Positions 25,226 through 31,833 of a stretch of DNA of 60,047 bases are shown piece by piece. Within the stretch, counting starts at the first letter, position 1. Each line of letters opens with the position of its first letter. Position numbers and translations under genes: made by a program. This stretch comes from an uncultured Erysipelotrichaceae bacterium (GTDB lineage Bacteria; Bacillota_I; Bacilli_A; RF39; UBA660), in contig CACYWH010000012.1 of the NCBI GenBank assembly GCA_902778125.1, forward strand, positions 1 through 60,047, in the 5' to 3' direction. Below the pieces are notes generated by a model. It was not told the origin of the DNA. It saw only the letters and a program-made list of their open reading frames with translations, and searched no databases.

Positions 25226-26296
25226 TTATTCTAATATTTGTGTATCTATCGTAATTTTTTTGTTATCATAATCCACCGTAGCAGTAGCGTCATATGGAAT
25301 TATACATCTAGGTACACTATGTCCGAAATTAACATTATAAAGTACTGGAGTTTCTAAATCAGCAAACACTTTCCTATATACCTCTTTATATTCATCATAA
25401 TATTTTTCATCTATTGGTTTACCAACTATGATACCTTTAATCAAATTAAATATGTTTCTTTCTTTGAATTCCATTAACATTTTTTCAAGCTTTTCTGGTT
25501 CTGCTTTTTCTTCACTTGTTTCTAAGAACAATATTTTTTCAGTCCACTCTTCTTCATTAGGCAAAATATTATATTTTTTATAAATATCTTTTTCATCACT
25601 ATATCTAGATCCTGTAAAAGCATCATATAAACTTTCTATGCATCCTCCATATAGTTTTCCAGTTAATTTTCCACTTCCATTAAGAGTTTCATAGCCATGC
25701 TCTTCAACATGAGACTTTCTAGGAATACCAAGTTGTTCTTCACCATAACTTTCTCTGTCATAATACCATACATCACTAGATTCTATTTCATAATTTGATT
25801 CGTTCATAAAAAACTTTTCAAAATATTTCTTAGTATATGGAAGCATTTCAGTATCTAGTTCAGCTAAATCAACAAGTAAACATGGTCCATAAAATGTTGA
25901 TAAGCCCAATCTATTTAGCATTATATGATTATTAGTTGTATCTGAAAATCCCATAAATATTTTTGGATTATTTTTAACTGCATCAACAAATTCCTTATCA
26001 TCCATTAAATATGGAATTGTTTTATATGTGTCATCCCCTCCAATAGCGCAAATTATTCCCTTTATTTCAGGATTCATAAATGCTGTTTTTAAATCCGCAG
26101 CTCTTTCTTCTGGATGTTTTTCTAAATAATCCATATCTTTTAATGCATTTGGCATAATAACAGGCTCTAATCCAAAATCTTTTAATCTTTTTATACCAAG
26201 ATCCAATTCATGTTTACAAAAAGGCATGCCAAGTAATCCTCTTGATAAACTTACTATAGCTATCTTATCTCCTTTATTAAATCTTTTTGGTTTCAT
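25226..26296 (-). CDS. S66-family LD-carboxypeptidase / MccF-like serine peptidase
   Basis: A 356-residue S66 peptidase. Family marks: IAIVSLSRG near the start, GIICAIGGDDTYKTIPYL, the nucleophile serine in MGFSDTTNNH (about residue 117), GGCIESLYD, the catalytic Glu region ILFLETSEEK, and the C-terminal NFGHSVPRCIIPYDATATVD carrying the catalytic His. The family includes LdcA, which trims murein tetrapeptides during recycling, and MccF, which gives immunity to microcin C-like peptides. The insert after residue 150 is longer than in LdcA and nearer to the MccF type. Substrate undecided. Confidence 0.85.
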   Translation of the reverse strand: MKPKRFNKGDKIAIVSLSRGLLGMPFCKHELDLGIKRLKDFGLEPVIMPNALKDMDYLEKHPEERAADLKTAFMNPEIKGIICAIGGDDTYKTIPYLMDDKEFVDAVKNNPKIFMGFSDTTNNHIMLNRLGLSTFYGPCLLVDLAELDTEMLPYTKKYFEKFFMNESNYEIESSDVWYYDRESYGEEQLGIPRKSHVEEHGYETLNGSGKLTGKLYGGCIESLYDAFTGSRYSDEKDIYKKYNILPNEEEWTEKILFLETSEEKAEPEKLEKMLMEFKERNIFNLIKGIIVGKPIDEKYYDEYKEVYRKVFADLETPVLYNVNFGHSVPRCIIPYDATATVDYDNKKITIDTQILE

Positions 26297-26328
26297 ACTA
26301 TCACTCCCAACCTAATTATATCACATTT

Positions 26329-26362
26329 AAAAAATCACTTAGCTAAAATAGTTAAGTGATTT
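26329..26362 (-). terminator. rho-independent terminator of the GntR-ABC operon
   Basis: On the minus strand AAATCACTTA-(11)-TAAGTGATTT followed by TTT, just after the permease stop. Confidence 0.8.
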
Positions 26363-26365
26363 AAT

Positions 26366-27157
26366 TTATTCAATATTAACTCCTTTATTTAATTCCTTTT
26401 TACATAATATACTCATTAATCCTATTATTAAGATATATATTAAGATAGATAATACAATAAGTAATTTCATTGACGAAGTATCTATTAAAACATTATTTGT
26501 AAATAAGTTCATAATACTACTATCAAATAATCCAAATATAAATAATAACAGTAATACAATACTCTGAGATACTATATAAGATACAAATCCAAATAATACA
26601 GATAATCCTATTTTTCCATTATTATTTTTATAGCCTAATATGATTCCAAAAAAGCCACATTGGATAGCATTAAATACTTCTAGGAAAACAACAGCAATAA
26701 AGCTTATAACAAAAAGCGTAGTATTAAATTCTAAACCAGTAGTAATTGCATTTATTACGCCCTTTAATTCTAACCACCTATCTTTTGTATAATATGCAAT
26801 AAATAAGCTTAACAATATTATCAGGAATCCAAATATAAAGAATACTAAAGTTTGTATAAATTTAGAATTATAAATATCATTTTTAGTAACTGGTAAAGTG
26901 TGAGTTAAATAAGATTCATCTTTATAAATAGAATCTCTAAACCTTATCCAACTTCTCATCATAGTGTTAATTAAAATATTAACAATCATAGCAAATAAAC
27001 AACCTACACTAATTTGACCAATAATCTTAACCATTACTGTTTCATTTAAAGAAAATAAAATTCTAGTAGTTATAGAGAAAAATAATGATAGTATATAGAA
27101 TACACTCATATTTTTAATCATATATTTTAAATCATACTTTAATAATTTATTTAGCAT
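26366..27157 (-). CDS. ABC transporter permease of the YtrA-type operon
   Basis: A 263-residue membrane protein with six hydrophobic segments and a cytoplasmic N-terminus (MLNKLLKYDLKYMIKN). A conserved charged loop follows the second span (RSWIRFRDSIYKDESYLTHTLPVTKNDI), typical of ABC-2 permeases of this operon type, where it contacts the ATPase. Overlaps the ATPase gene by seven bases. Together with the GntR regulator it forms a three-gene unit like the Bacillus ytr system, which responds to cell-wall-active peptides. The substrate is unknown. Confidence 0.82.
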   Translation of the reverse strand: MLNKLLKYDLKYMIKNMSVFYILSLFFSITTRILFSLNETVMVKIIGQISVGCLFAMIVNILINTMMRSWIRFRDSIYKDESYLTHTLPVTKNDIYNSKFIQTLVFFIFGFLIILLSLFIAYYTKDRWLELKGVINAITTGLEFNTTLFVISFIAVVFLEVFNAIQCGFFGIILGYKNNNGKIGLSVLFGFVSYIVSQSIVLLLLFIFGLFDSSIMNLFTNNVLIDTSSMKLLIVLSILIYILIIGLMSILCKKELNKGVNIE

Positions 27158-27855
27158 TTGAATGTCCTCCTGAATATTTCATCTATTGATGATTTTTCTT
27201 TATTTCTAAGTTTATCAGCTTCACTCTGTAGTACTATTTTTCCTTTATCTATAAATACAACCTCATCTAAAATTCTTTCAATATCAGATATTAAGTGTGT
27301 AGAAATAATAACGCTAGCATTCTCATTAAAATTTGAAAGTATAGTATCCAAAATATAGTCTCTAGTAGCAGGATCAACCCCACCTAACGGCTCATCTAAT
27401 ATATATAATTTTGCTTTTCTTGACATAACCAAAACAAGTTGAACTTTTTCTTGCATACCTTTACTCATTTTTGAAAGTGGTTTATTAATATCCAAGTCTA
27501 AATCCTTTAATAATTTTTCTGCTTTATCATAATCAAAGTCTGAATAAAAATCTTTGAAATATTTCATTACTTCTGATACTTTCATTTGTTTATTTAAATA
27601 TGTTCTTTCAGGTAAATAAGAAACTATTTTTTTAGATTCAACACCAACTTTTTTACCATTTATTAAGATTTCTCCACTTGTTGGAGTTAATAAATCATTG
27701 ATTAATTTAATTAATGTTGTTTTTCCTGCACCATTCTTACCCAATAATCCTATTATTTTACCACCAGAAACACTTAAGTTAATATCTTTTAATATTTCTT
27801 TATTATCAAAGGATTTATTTAAATTTTTAATTTCTAATAGTTTTATATTACTCAT
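27151..27855 (-). CDS. ABC transporter ATP-binding protein of the YtrA-type operon
   Basis: A 234-residue ABC ATPase with Walker A LGKNGAGKTT (about 39), signature MSKGMQEKV (SKGMQ in place of SGGQ), Walker B KLYILDEPLGGVD and switch histidine ISTHLIS. The SKGMQ signature is common in YtrB-like exporters. The gene begins within the end of the GntR regulator gene (eight-base overlap) and overlaps the permease. All three are produced from the promoter at 28246-28274. Confidence 0.92.
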   Translation of the reverse strand: MSNIKLLEIKNLNKSFDNKEILKDINLSVSGGKIIGLLGKNGAGKTTLIKLINDLLTPTSGEILINGKKVGVESKKIVSYLPERTYLNKQMKVSEVMKYFKDFYSDFDYDKAEKLLKDLDLDINKPLSKMSKGMQEKVQLVLVMSRKAKLYILDEPLGGVDPATRDYILDTILSNFNENASVIISTHLISDIERILDEVVFIDKGKIVLQSEADKLRNKEKSSIDEIFRRTFKC

Positions 27856-28207
27856 CTATTTCCTCCAAATACTTGATTGAATCTGCTTTCCCTAAACCAA
27901 TTCTTTTCATGCCTTGAAAATAACTTTTAGCAAGTGTCATAGCATATTCATCTTTTAATTTTTCAATTAATTTTTCATCCTTTGTAACATACTTACCATT
28001 TGTTCTTTCTGTATATATTAGTTTCATACCTTCTAATTCTACAAGCGCTTTTTGCATAGTATTTGGATTTACTTTAAAAGTATTAGCAAATTCTCTAACA
28101 GATGGTAATTTCTCTCCACTTTTAAAAGTCCCTGAAATAAGATAAATTTTCATATATTCCAATAGTTGGATATATATTGGAATATTATTATCAAAAGAAA
28201 TTTCCAT
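27848..28207 (-). CDS. GntR-family (YtrA-type) transcriptional repressor
   Basis: A 119-residue regulator. The winged helix at residues 10-75 contains IYIQLLEYMKIYLISGTF, SGEKLPSVREFANTFKVNPNTMQKALVELE and the wing GMKLIYTERTNGKYV. The short 40-residue tail without an effector domain is the YtrA subgroup. A perfect 10-base palindrome (28218-28243) lies between its -10 box and its start codon and is almost surely its own operator. It heads the operon with the two ABC genes. Derepression by antibiotics or cell-wall stress is inferred from the subgroup. Confidence 0.92.
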   Translation of the reverse strand: MEISFDNNIPIYIQLLEYMKIYLISGTFKSGEKLPSVREFANTFKVNPNTMQKALVELEGMKLIYTERTNGKYVTKDEKLIEKLKDEYAMTLAKSYFQGMKRIGLGKADSIKYLEEIDE

Positions 28208-28217
28208 AATTTCACCT

Positions 28218-28243
28218 CATTGTATTACTTGATTAATACAATG
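28218..28243. promoter_or_regulatory. GntR/YtrA operator palindrome
   Basis: CATTGTATTA (28218-28227), six-base spacer, TAATACAATG (28234-28243): a perfect 10-base inverted repeat directly downstream of the -10 box and ending at the ribosome site. Confidence 0.85.
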
Positions 28244-28245
28244 AT

Positions 28246-28274
28246 ATTGTATATCGAATTACATATAATGTCAA
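28246..28274 (-). promoter_or_regulatory. sigma-A promoter of the GntR-ABC operon
   Basis: On the minus strand: -35 TTGACA (28269-28274), spacer 17, -10 TACAAT (28246-28251). Confidence 0.85.
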
Positions 28275-28276
28275 TA

Positions 28277-28302
28277 TAAAAAAGACTTATTATAAAGTCT
28301 TT
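28277..28302 (-). terminator. rho-independent terminator after the 169-residue XRE gene
   Basis: On the minus strand AAAGACTT-(6)-AAGTCTTT is followed by TTTTA. Confidence 0.75.
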
Positions 28303-28306
28303 AATA

Positions 28307-28816
28307 TTATTGTCTCTTTATTGTTAAACATATTCCTATAATTGATCCAATTAATAATAGTGGTGACACTCTCATAAACACCCATATAAAGGTATGAATT
28401 CCAACTCCTAACACGGCTAATTCAGGATTACTATAATTCCATTCCATATATTCATTTCCAAACGTTAGTAAACATAGAAATATTATGATTAATAAAATGC
28501 ACGTAGTTATAAAGAAATAGTGCCAAAACTTTCGCTTACTTTCTTTTCTTTGGGCTAGTTCTAAATTAATTAATTCAAGTTTTTCAGATATTTCTTTTAA
28601 ATTATCAGTTTTATCTTCAAAAATTGTTTCTCCAAGCAATGTACTTACAGAAGTATCTAATACCTTTGATAAAGATATTAACATCTCTGAATCAGGAACT
28701 GATAAACCTGTCTCCCATTTTGATACTGTTTGTCTCACCACATTTAACTTAATACTTAATTCTTCTTGTGAAAGTCCTTTTTTCTTTCTTAAAGATTTTA
28801 TATTATCTTTTAGCAT
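28307..28816 (-). CDS. XRE-family HTH regulator with two transmembrane segments
   Basis: 169 residues. The HTH covers about 5-60 (GLSQEELSIKLNVVRQTVSKWETGLSVPDSE, in two parts), then a short linker and two hydrophobic spans (about 100-120 and 140-165). This short form without an outer domain is frequent in Firmicutes, often beside small membrane or transport genes. The start is preceded by GAAGGGAGAAT. It has its own terminator, and no partner gene is adjacent. Target unknown. Confidence 0.85.
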   Translation of the reverse strand: MLKDNIKSLRKKKGLSQEELSIKLNVVRQTVSKWETGLSVPDSEMLISLSKVLDTSVSTLLGETIFEDKTDNLKEISEKLELINLELAQRKESKRKFWHYFFITTCILLIIIFLCLLTFGNEYMEWNYSNPELAVLGVGIHTFIWVFMRVSPLLLIGSIIGICLTIKRQ

Positions 28817-28866
28817 TTAAATAATTCTCCCTTCGACAAGATAATTTTATTATACTATTTCCGTTG

Positions 28867-29397
28867 CTACAAGCAATGATTTTTAACATTTATCATCTTA
28901 TGATTCTTTTTATTCAAAAAATCACATACTTTAACAAAACAAGATATCTGATCTTCATTTAATTCATGAGTATCTACCATGTGTTTTAATTCTCCCATTG
29001 AAAACCATTTTACCTCAGTCAATTCCTCCTTTTGTACTGTGATATCATTAAGATCTATATCTTTATTTACAAAATACATTTTATAGCAATCTTTACCATC
29101 ACATCCAGAATCGTAAAGTATGAAGTTTTCATTAGAAAAATCTAATCCAAGTTCTTCTTTTACTTCAGTAATAATCCCTTCTATTGGAGTCTCACCTGAC
29201 TTGGGATGACCACCAGTTACTCCCCAATCTCCACCCTTAGCTTCAACTCTTTTTTGCATTAAAAATTCACCATTGGAATTTCTAATTACTACCATTACTA
29301 CAATAGGGTAATATCCTTCTGGAATTAAATCACCTTTTCTATATGTTTTATTAGTTTTATTACTATTCTTATCATACAAATCTCTTAACTCGGCCAT
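28867..29397 (-). CDS. Nudix-family hydrolase
   Basis: A Nudix pyrophosphohydrolase of about 176 residues. The Nudix box GHPKSGETPIEGIITEVKEELGL, spread over about residues 78-100, fits Gx5Ex7[RT]Ex2EExG with REV replaced by TEV. The sequence 'YPIVVMVVIRNSNGEFLMQKR' is the usual first strand pair. I chose the second Met (29397) because GGGAAGTGAT lies at the right distance upstream, while the first Met (29412) has no ribosome site. The substrate cannot be predicted; it resembles house-cleaning NDP-X hydrolases of the IPP-isomerase/NudG-like group. Confidence 0.85.
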   Translation of the reverse strand: MAELRDLYDKNSNKTNKTYRKGDLIPEGYYPIVVMVVIRNSNGEFLMQKRVEAKGGDWGVTGGHPKSGETPIEGIITEVKEELGLDFSNENFILYDSGCDGKDCYKMYFVNKDIDLNDITVQKEELTEVKWFSMGELKHMVDTHELNEDQISCFVKVCDFLNKKNHKMINVKNHCL

Positions 29398-29426
29398 TTT
29401 ATCACTTCCCATTAATAATTATACCA

Positions 29427-29455
29427 TTGATTATAGAACGTTTGTTTGCTATAAT
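29427..29455 (+). promoter_or_regulatory. promoter of the small hydrophobic toxin gene
   Basis: -35 TTGATT (29427-29432), spacer 17, -10 TATAAT (29450-29455). The transcript would start near 29462 and leave a leader of about 57 bases containing GGGAGGCGAGA ahead of the ATG. Confidence 0.75.
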
Positions 29456-29518
29456 ATATCTTGGAACATTTAATAAGTTGGGTGGAGCCAAACTTCTTGA
29501 CAGAAGGGAGGCGAGAAT

Positions 29519-29602
29519 ATGAACAAGAAGGATTTTTTAATTCTATCTTTAGTAATTATTATCTTCCTTTTACTATTCTTACTATTTATAGTATTAATAT
29601 AA
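29519..29602 (+). CDS. small hydrophobic peptide, likely type I toxin (Fst/holin-like)
   Basis: A 27-residue peptide, MNKKDFLILSLVIIIFLLLF then LLFIVLI: a charged start and one membrane helix. A strong ribosome site (AAGGGAGGCGAGA) precedes it. Two hairpins follow (29610-29637 and 29655-29681), the second with a T run. On the opposite strand a good promoter (29719-29747) fires back across the 3' end. Small plus-strand membrane peptide, stable stem-loops and a convergent antisense promoter are the plan of Fst/TxpA-type type I toxin-antitoxin modules in Firmicutes. The peptide sequence itself is too short to assign to a family; toxicity is inferred. Confidence 0.7.
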   Translation: MNKKDFLILSLVIIIFLLLFLLFIVLI

Positions 29603-29609
29603 AAGAAAT

Positions 29610-29637
29610 CCACCTAACTCAGCAATGATTTAGGTGG
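29610..29637. terminator. stem-loop between toxin gene and terminator (bidirectional)
   Basis: CCACCTAA (29610-29617) pairs with TTAGGTGG (29630-29637). On the minus strand it precedes a T-rich tract and would terminate the antisense RNA. Confidence 0.7.
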
Positions 29638-29654
29638 AATCGAATTTATTCGGC

Positions 29655-29689
29655 AACACTCAACATGCGACATTAAGTGTTCCTTTTTT
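29655..29689 (+). terminator. rho-independent terminator of the toxin message
   Basis: AACACT (29655-29660) and AGTGTT (29676-29681) form a stem, followed by CCTTTTTT. Confidence 0.7.
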
Positions 29690-29718
29690 ATTGTATGAAG
29701 TTTCCTTCATCTATATAC

Positions 29719-29747
29719 AATATATCATAAATTTATATTTTTATCAA
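29719..29747 (-). promoter_or_regulatory. promoter of the antisense RNA
   Basis: On the minus strand: -35 TTGATA (29742-29747), spacer 17, -10 TATATT (29719-29724). No reading frame follows on that strand; it points into the toxin module. Confidence 0.75.
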
Positions 29748-29791
29748 GCCATATACGTGCTAAGCAGTATCTGAGTAATTTTCTTCCATTA

Positions 29792-30619
29792 TCATTTATA
29801 TGATTTTTTACCATTATTTTGCAATAGTGAATCATGATATTCTTTCATTTTCAATACTAAATTATCAATAGCATTAATTTTATCATCAGAAAAATCAACT
29901 TTTTCTTTTTTAGAAATAGTTCTCCTAGCTTTAAATCCACACATAAATATTAATTGGGAAAATTGGCTAAAATATTCATCACCAAGTGATTCTCTAAATT
30001 TCAATAAATTACCTGAAACATTTAATTCCTTTAAATTATCCTTAAATGCACTATAAAACGAATCAATCACTGGAAATAAGTTCTCTTGCCAAGATGGCAT
30101 AACCTCAACCTTTAATCCGATTTTTTTTAATTCTTCTATAATCTCTAAAGTCATTTTCTGATTAATTGCTTCATTTAAATCATTATCATATTGGATAATT
30201 CCATTTTTTTCAACACTATAACTAATCCCACTAATCTGTATTAACGGTTTTCTAGATACAATATGACTACCAATTTTATGATTAATCTCATGTATTATTT
30301 TAGTTAAATCATAAGATAATGGTAAAACCAGTACATCAAATTCATCTATATATACACTCTGTAAAAAGGCTTCTTTTTTTCTTTCTTTTAGGATTCTGTC
30401 TAATTCATCTTTAGGAAGCGATGAAATTATATGATTATAAATATTATCATTCATATCACTTGATTCATCATACCAAATAACTCTTGAATCTTTTATTTTG
30501 TCCACAATGTATTCGCTATTATCTGTTCCATAAAAATTAATAAATGCTTGAATAATGAAATTTATGTCATTATTTAATCTCTCGTTTACTTCTTTAAACT
30601 TATTTTCTAATTTTTGCAT
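29792..30619 (-). CDS. putative zincin-type metallopeptidase, unknown family
   Basis: A 275-residue soluble protein without signal peptide. Near residue 113 the phrase LTKIIHEINHKIGSHI contains HExxH, the zinc-binding and catalytic motif of zincin peptidases. About 40 residues later LNEAINQKMTLEII offers a Glu in the position of the third ligand of gluzincins (compare LNEAxTEYL). These two marks fit an intracellular gluzincin, but the rest is not recognised. The gene is isolated, with AGGTGAAAT as ribosome site and the triple GTAGCCTAC repeat 45 bases upstream. Confidence in a metallopeptidase is moderate. Confidence 0.6.
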   Translation of the reverse strand: MQKLENKFKEVNERLNNDINFIIQAFINFYGTDNSEYIVDKIKDSRVIWYDESSDMNDNIYNHIISSLPKDELDRILKERKKEAFLQSVYIDEFDVLVLPLSYDLTKIIHEINHKIGSHIVSRKPLIQISGISYSVEKNGIIQYDNDLNEAINQKMTLEIIEELKKIGLKVEVMPSWQENLFPVIDSFYSAFKDNLKELNVSGNLLKFRESLGDEYFSQFSQLIFMCGFKARRTISKKEKVDFSDDKINAIDNLVLKMKEYHDSLLQNNGKKSYK

Positions 30620-30663
30620 TATTTCACCTCTTATATAAAATTATATCATAAAACCTAAATTTT

Positions 30664-30696
30664 GTAGCCTACCTGTAGCCTACTCGTAGCCTACGA
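30664..30696. repeat. three tandem 11-base units GTAGCCTACnn
   Basis: GTAGCCTACCT (30664-30674), GTAGCCTACTC (30675-30685), GTAGCCTACGA (30686-30696). Each unit is nearly palindromic and they repeat once per helical turn. The GC content is well above the surroundings. It lies upstream of the zincin-like gene and downstream of rpsI. Likely a protein-binding array; its protein is unknown. Confidence 0.6.
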
Positions 30697-30733
30697 CGCT
30701 AGTTCCGTTTTATAATAGAGTTTTATTATATGC

Positions 30734-30760
30734 AAAAAAAGCCCGTAAATACAGGCTTTT
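30734..30760 (-). terminator. rho-independent terminator after rpsI
   Basis: On the minus strand AAAAGCCTGTATTTACGGGC is followed by TTTTTTT. Confidence 0.85.
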
Positions 30761-30783
30761 CGAAACATTGAAATAAGAATTTC

Positions 30784-31155
30784 CTATCTCTTACTGAATT
30801 GTGGTGCTCTACGTGCTTTCTTAAGACCATATTTCTTTCTTTCCTTAATTCTAGCATCACGAGTTACCATACCATTTGATTTTGCTAACATTAATGCTCT
30901 AGCAATACCTAATCTAATAGCTCCTGTTTGACCAGAAAAACCTCCACCTTTAACACTAACTAAAACATCATATTTATCTTTTGATTCAGTTAGTTCTAAT
31001 GGTTGAACTAAATCCATAACTAATGTTTCATAAGGCATATAGTCTTTTACATCCTTACCGTTAACAGTTATTTTACCAGTTCCTTTTACTAATGTTACTT
31101 TTGCAACACATCTTTTTCTTCTACCTAAAGCAGTATATTTTTTAGTTTCTGCCAT
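30784..31155 (-). CDS. rpsI: 30S ribosomal protein S9
   Basis: A 123-residue S9 of the 30S head. The recognisable phrases are [57 protein letters not shown] and the invariant C-terminus [16 protein letters not shown], whose last arginine reaches the P-site tRNA. It follows rplM by one base, the universal rplM-rpsI operon order. Slightly shorter at the N-terminus than the 130-residue Bacillus protein. Confidence 0.98.
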   Translation of the reverse strand: MAETKKYTALGRRKRCVAKVTLVKGTGKITVNGKDVKDYMPYETLVMDLVQPLELTESKDKYDVLVSVKGGGFSGQTGAIRLGIARALMLAKSNGMVTRDARIKERKKYGLKKARRAPQFSKR

Positions 31156-31156
31156 A

Positions 31157-31588
31157 CTACTTTACCTCCAATCTTTCTGGTTTTTGAGCTTCATGTTTAT
31201 GTTCACTACCAGCATATACAAATAATTGTCTATAGATTTGTCTTCCTAATCTATTTTTTGGAAGCATACCTTTAACAGCTCTTTCTACCATTTCTACTGG
31301 ATACTTTTCTACCATTGTTCTAGCAGTTCTCTCTCTTAAACCACCTGGATATCCACTATGATTATAATAAATTTTCTTATCTAGTTTATCACCAGTAAGA
31401 TTTACCTTTTCAGCATTGATAATAATAACATTATCTCCACATGCTACGTAAGGAGTATAAGTTGGTTTATGTTTTCCTCTTAATACAGAAGCAGCTAAAG
31501 CAGCAACTTTACCTAAATTCTTTCCTTCTGCATCAATTACAAACCACTTATGTTCAACGTCTTCTTTTTTTAACATAAATGTTTTCAT
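31157..31588 (-). CDS. rplM: 50S ribosomal protein L13
   Basis: A 143-residue L13 with [42 protein letters not shown] at the start (in several blocks), the central [25 protein letters not shown], and [31 protein letters not shown] at the end. Complete. It is the first gene of the operon, behind a strong promoter and a roughly 90-base leader that may bind L13 itself. Confidence 0.98.
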   Translation of the reverse strand: MKTFMLKKEDVEHKWFVIDAEGKNLGKVAALAASVLRGKHKPTYTPYVACGDNVIIINAEKVNLTGDKLDKKIYYNHSGYPGGLRERTARTMVEKYPVEMVERAVKGMLPKNRLGRQIYRQLFVYAGSEHKHEAQKPERLEVK

Positions 31589-31680
31589 ATTTAAATCCCT
31601 TCTTTAATATCAGTACTACTATATTTGCAACTATAGTCTCTTCTTTCCCACAGAAGAGTGCACCTCCATTAAAATGTACC
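31589..31680 (-). ncRNA. candidate L13 autoregulatory leader
   Basis: The transcript from the promoter at 31687-31715 has about 90 untranslated bases. They contain a hairpin with arms TCTTCT and AGAAGA around GTGGGAA, and a second hairpin GACTATAGTTGC / GCAAATATAGT. Bacillus-type rplM-rpsI operons have an L13-binding leader of similar size and place. The match to that family is by position and structure only. Confidence 0.5.
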
Positions 31681-31686
31681 GGGAAT

Positions 31687-31715
31687 ATTATATAAAAAGT
31701 ATATTCAAATGTCAA
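31687..31715 (-). promoter_or_regulatory. promoter of rplM-rpsI
   Basis: On the minus strand: -35 TTGACA (31710-31715), spacer 17, -10 TATAAT (31687-31692), a perfect consensus. Confidence 0.9.
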
Positions 31716-31780
31716 ACATTTTTTTACATTTTACATCTATTTAATAATAAATATTATACACAAACATTTAATCATTATTC

Positions 31781-31808
31781 TTGACAATATATCATTAAAT
31801 ATTATACA
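31781..31808 (+). promoter_or_regulatory. promoter of the cysteine-repeat secreted protein
   Basis: -35 TTGACA (31781-31786), spacer 16, -10 TATACA (31803-31808). Confidence 0.65.
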
Positions 31809-31833
31809 ATTTATTTATAATATGGAGGAAAAG

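Larger units (their letters stand above)
29600..29712 (-). ncRNA. putative antisense antitoxin RNA
   Basis: A minus-strand transcript from the promoter at 29719-29747 would start near 29712 and end after the hairpin 29637-29610 (CCACCTAA / TTAGGTGG), which on this strand is followed by ATTTCTTTTAT. It would be about 110 bases, fully complementary to the 3' part of the toxin message, including both hairpins. Ends are estimated. Confidence 0.55.

Noticed and set aside
29413..29518. A riboswitch or T-box before the 27-residue peptide
   Set aside because: The leader is only about 57 bases and shows no conserved T-box or riboswitch sequence; it fits a simple toxin leader.
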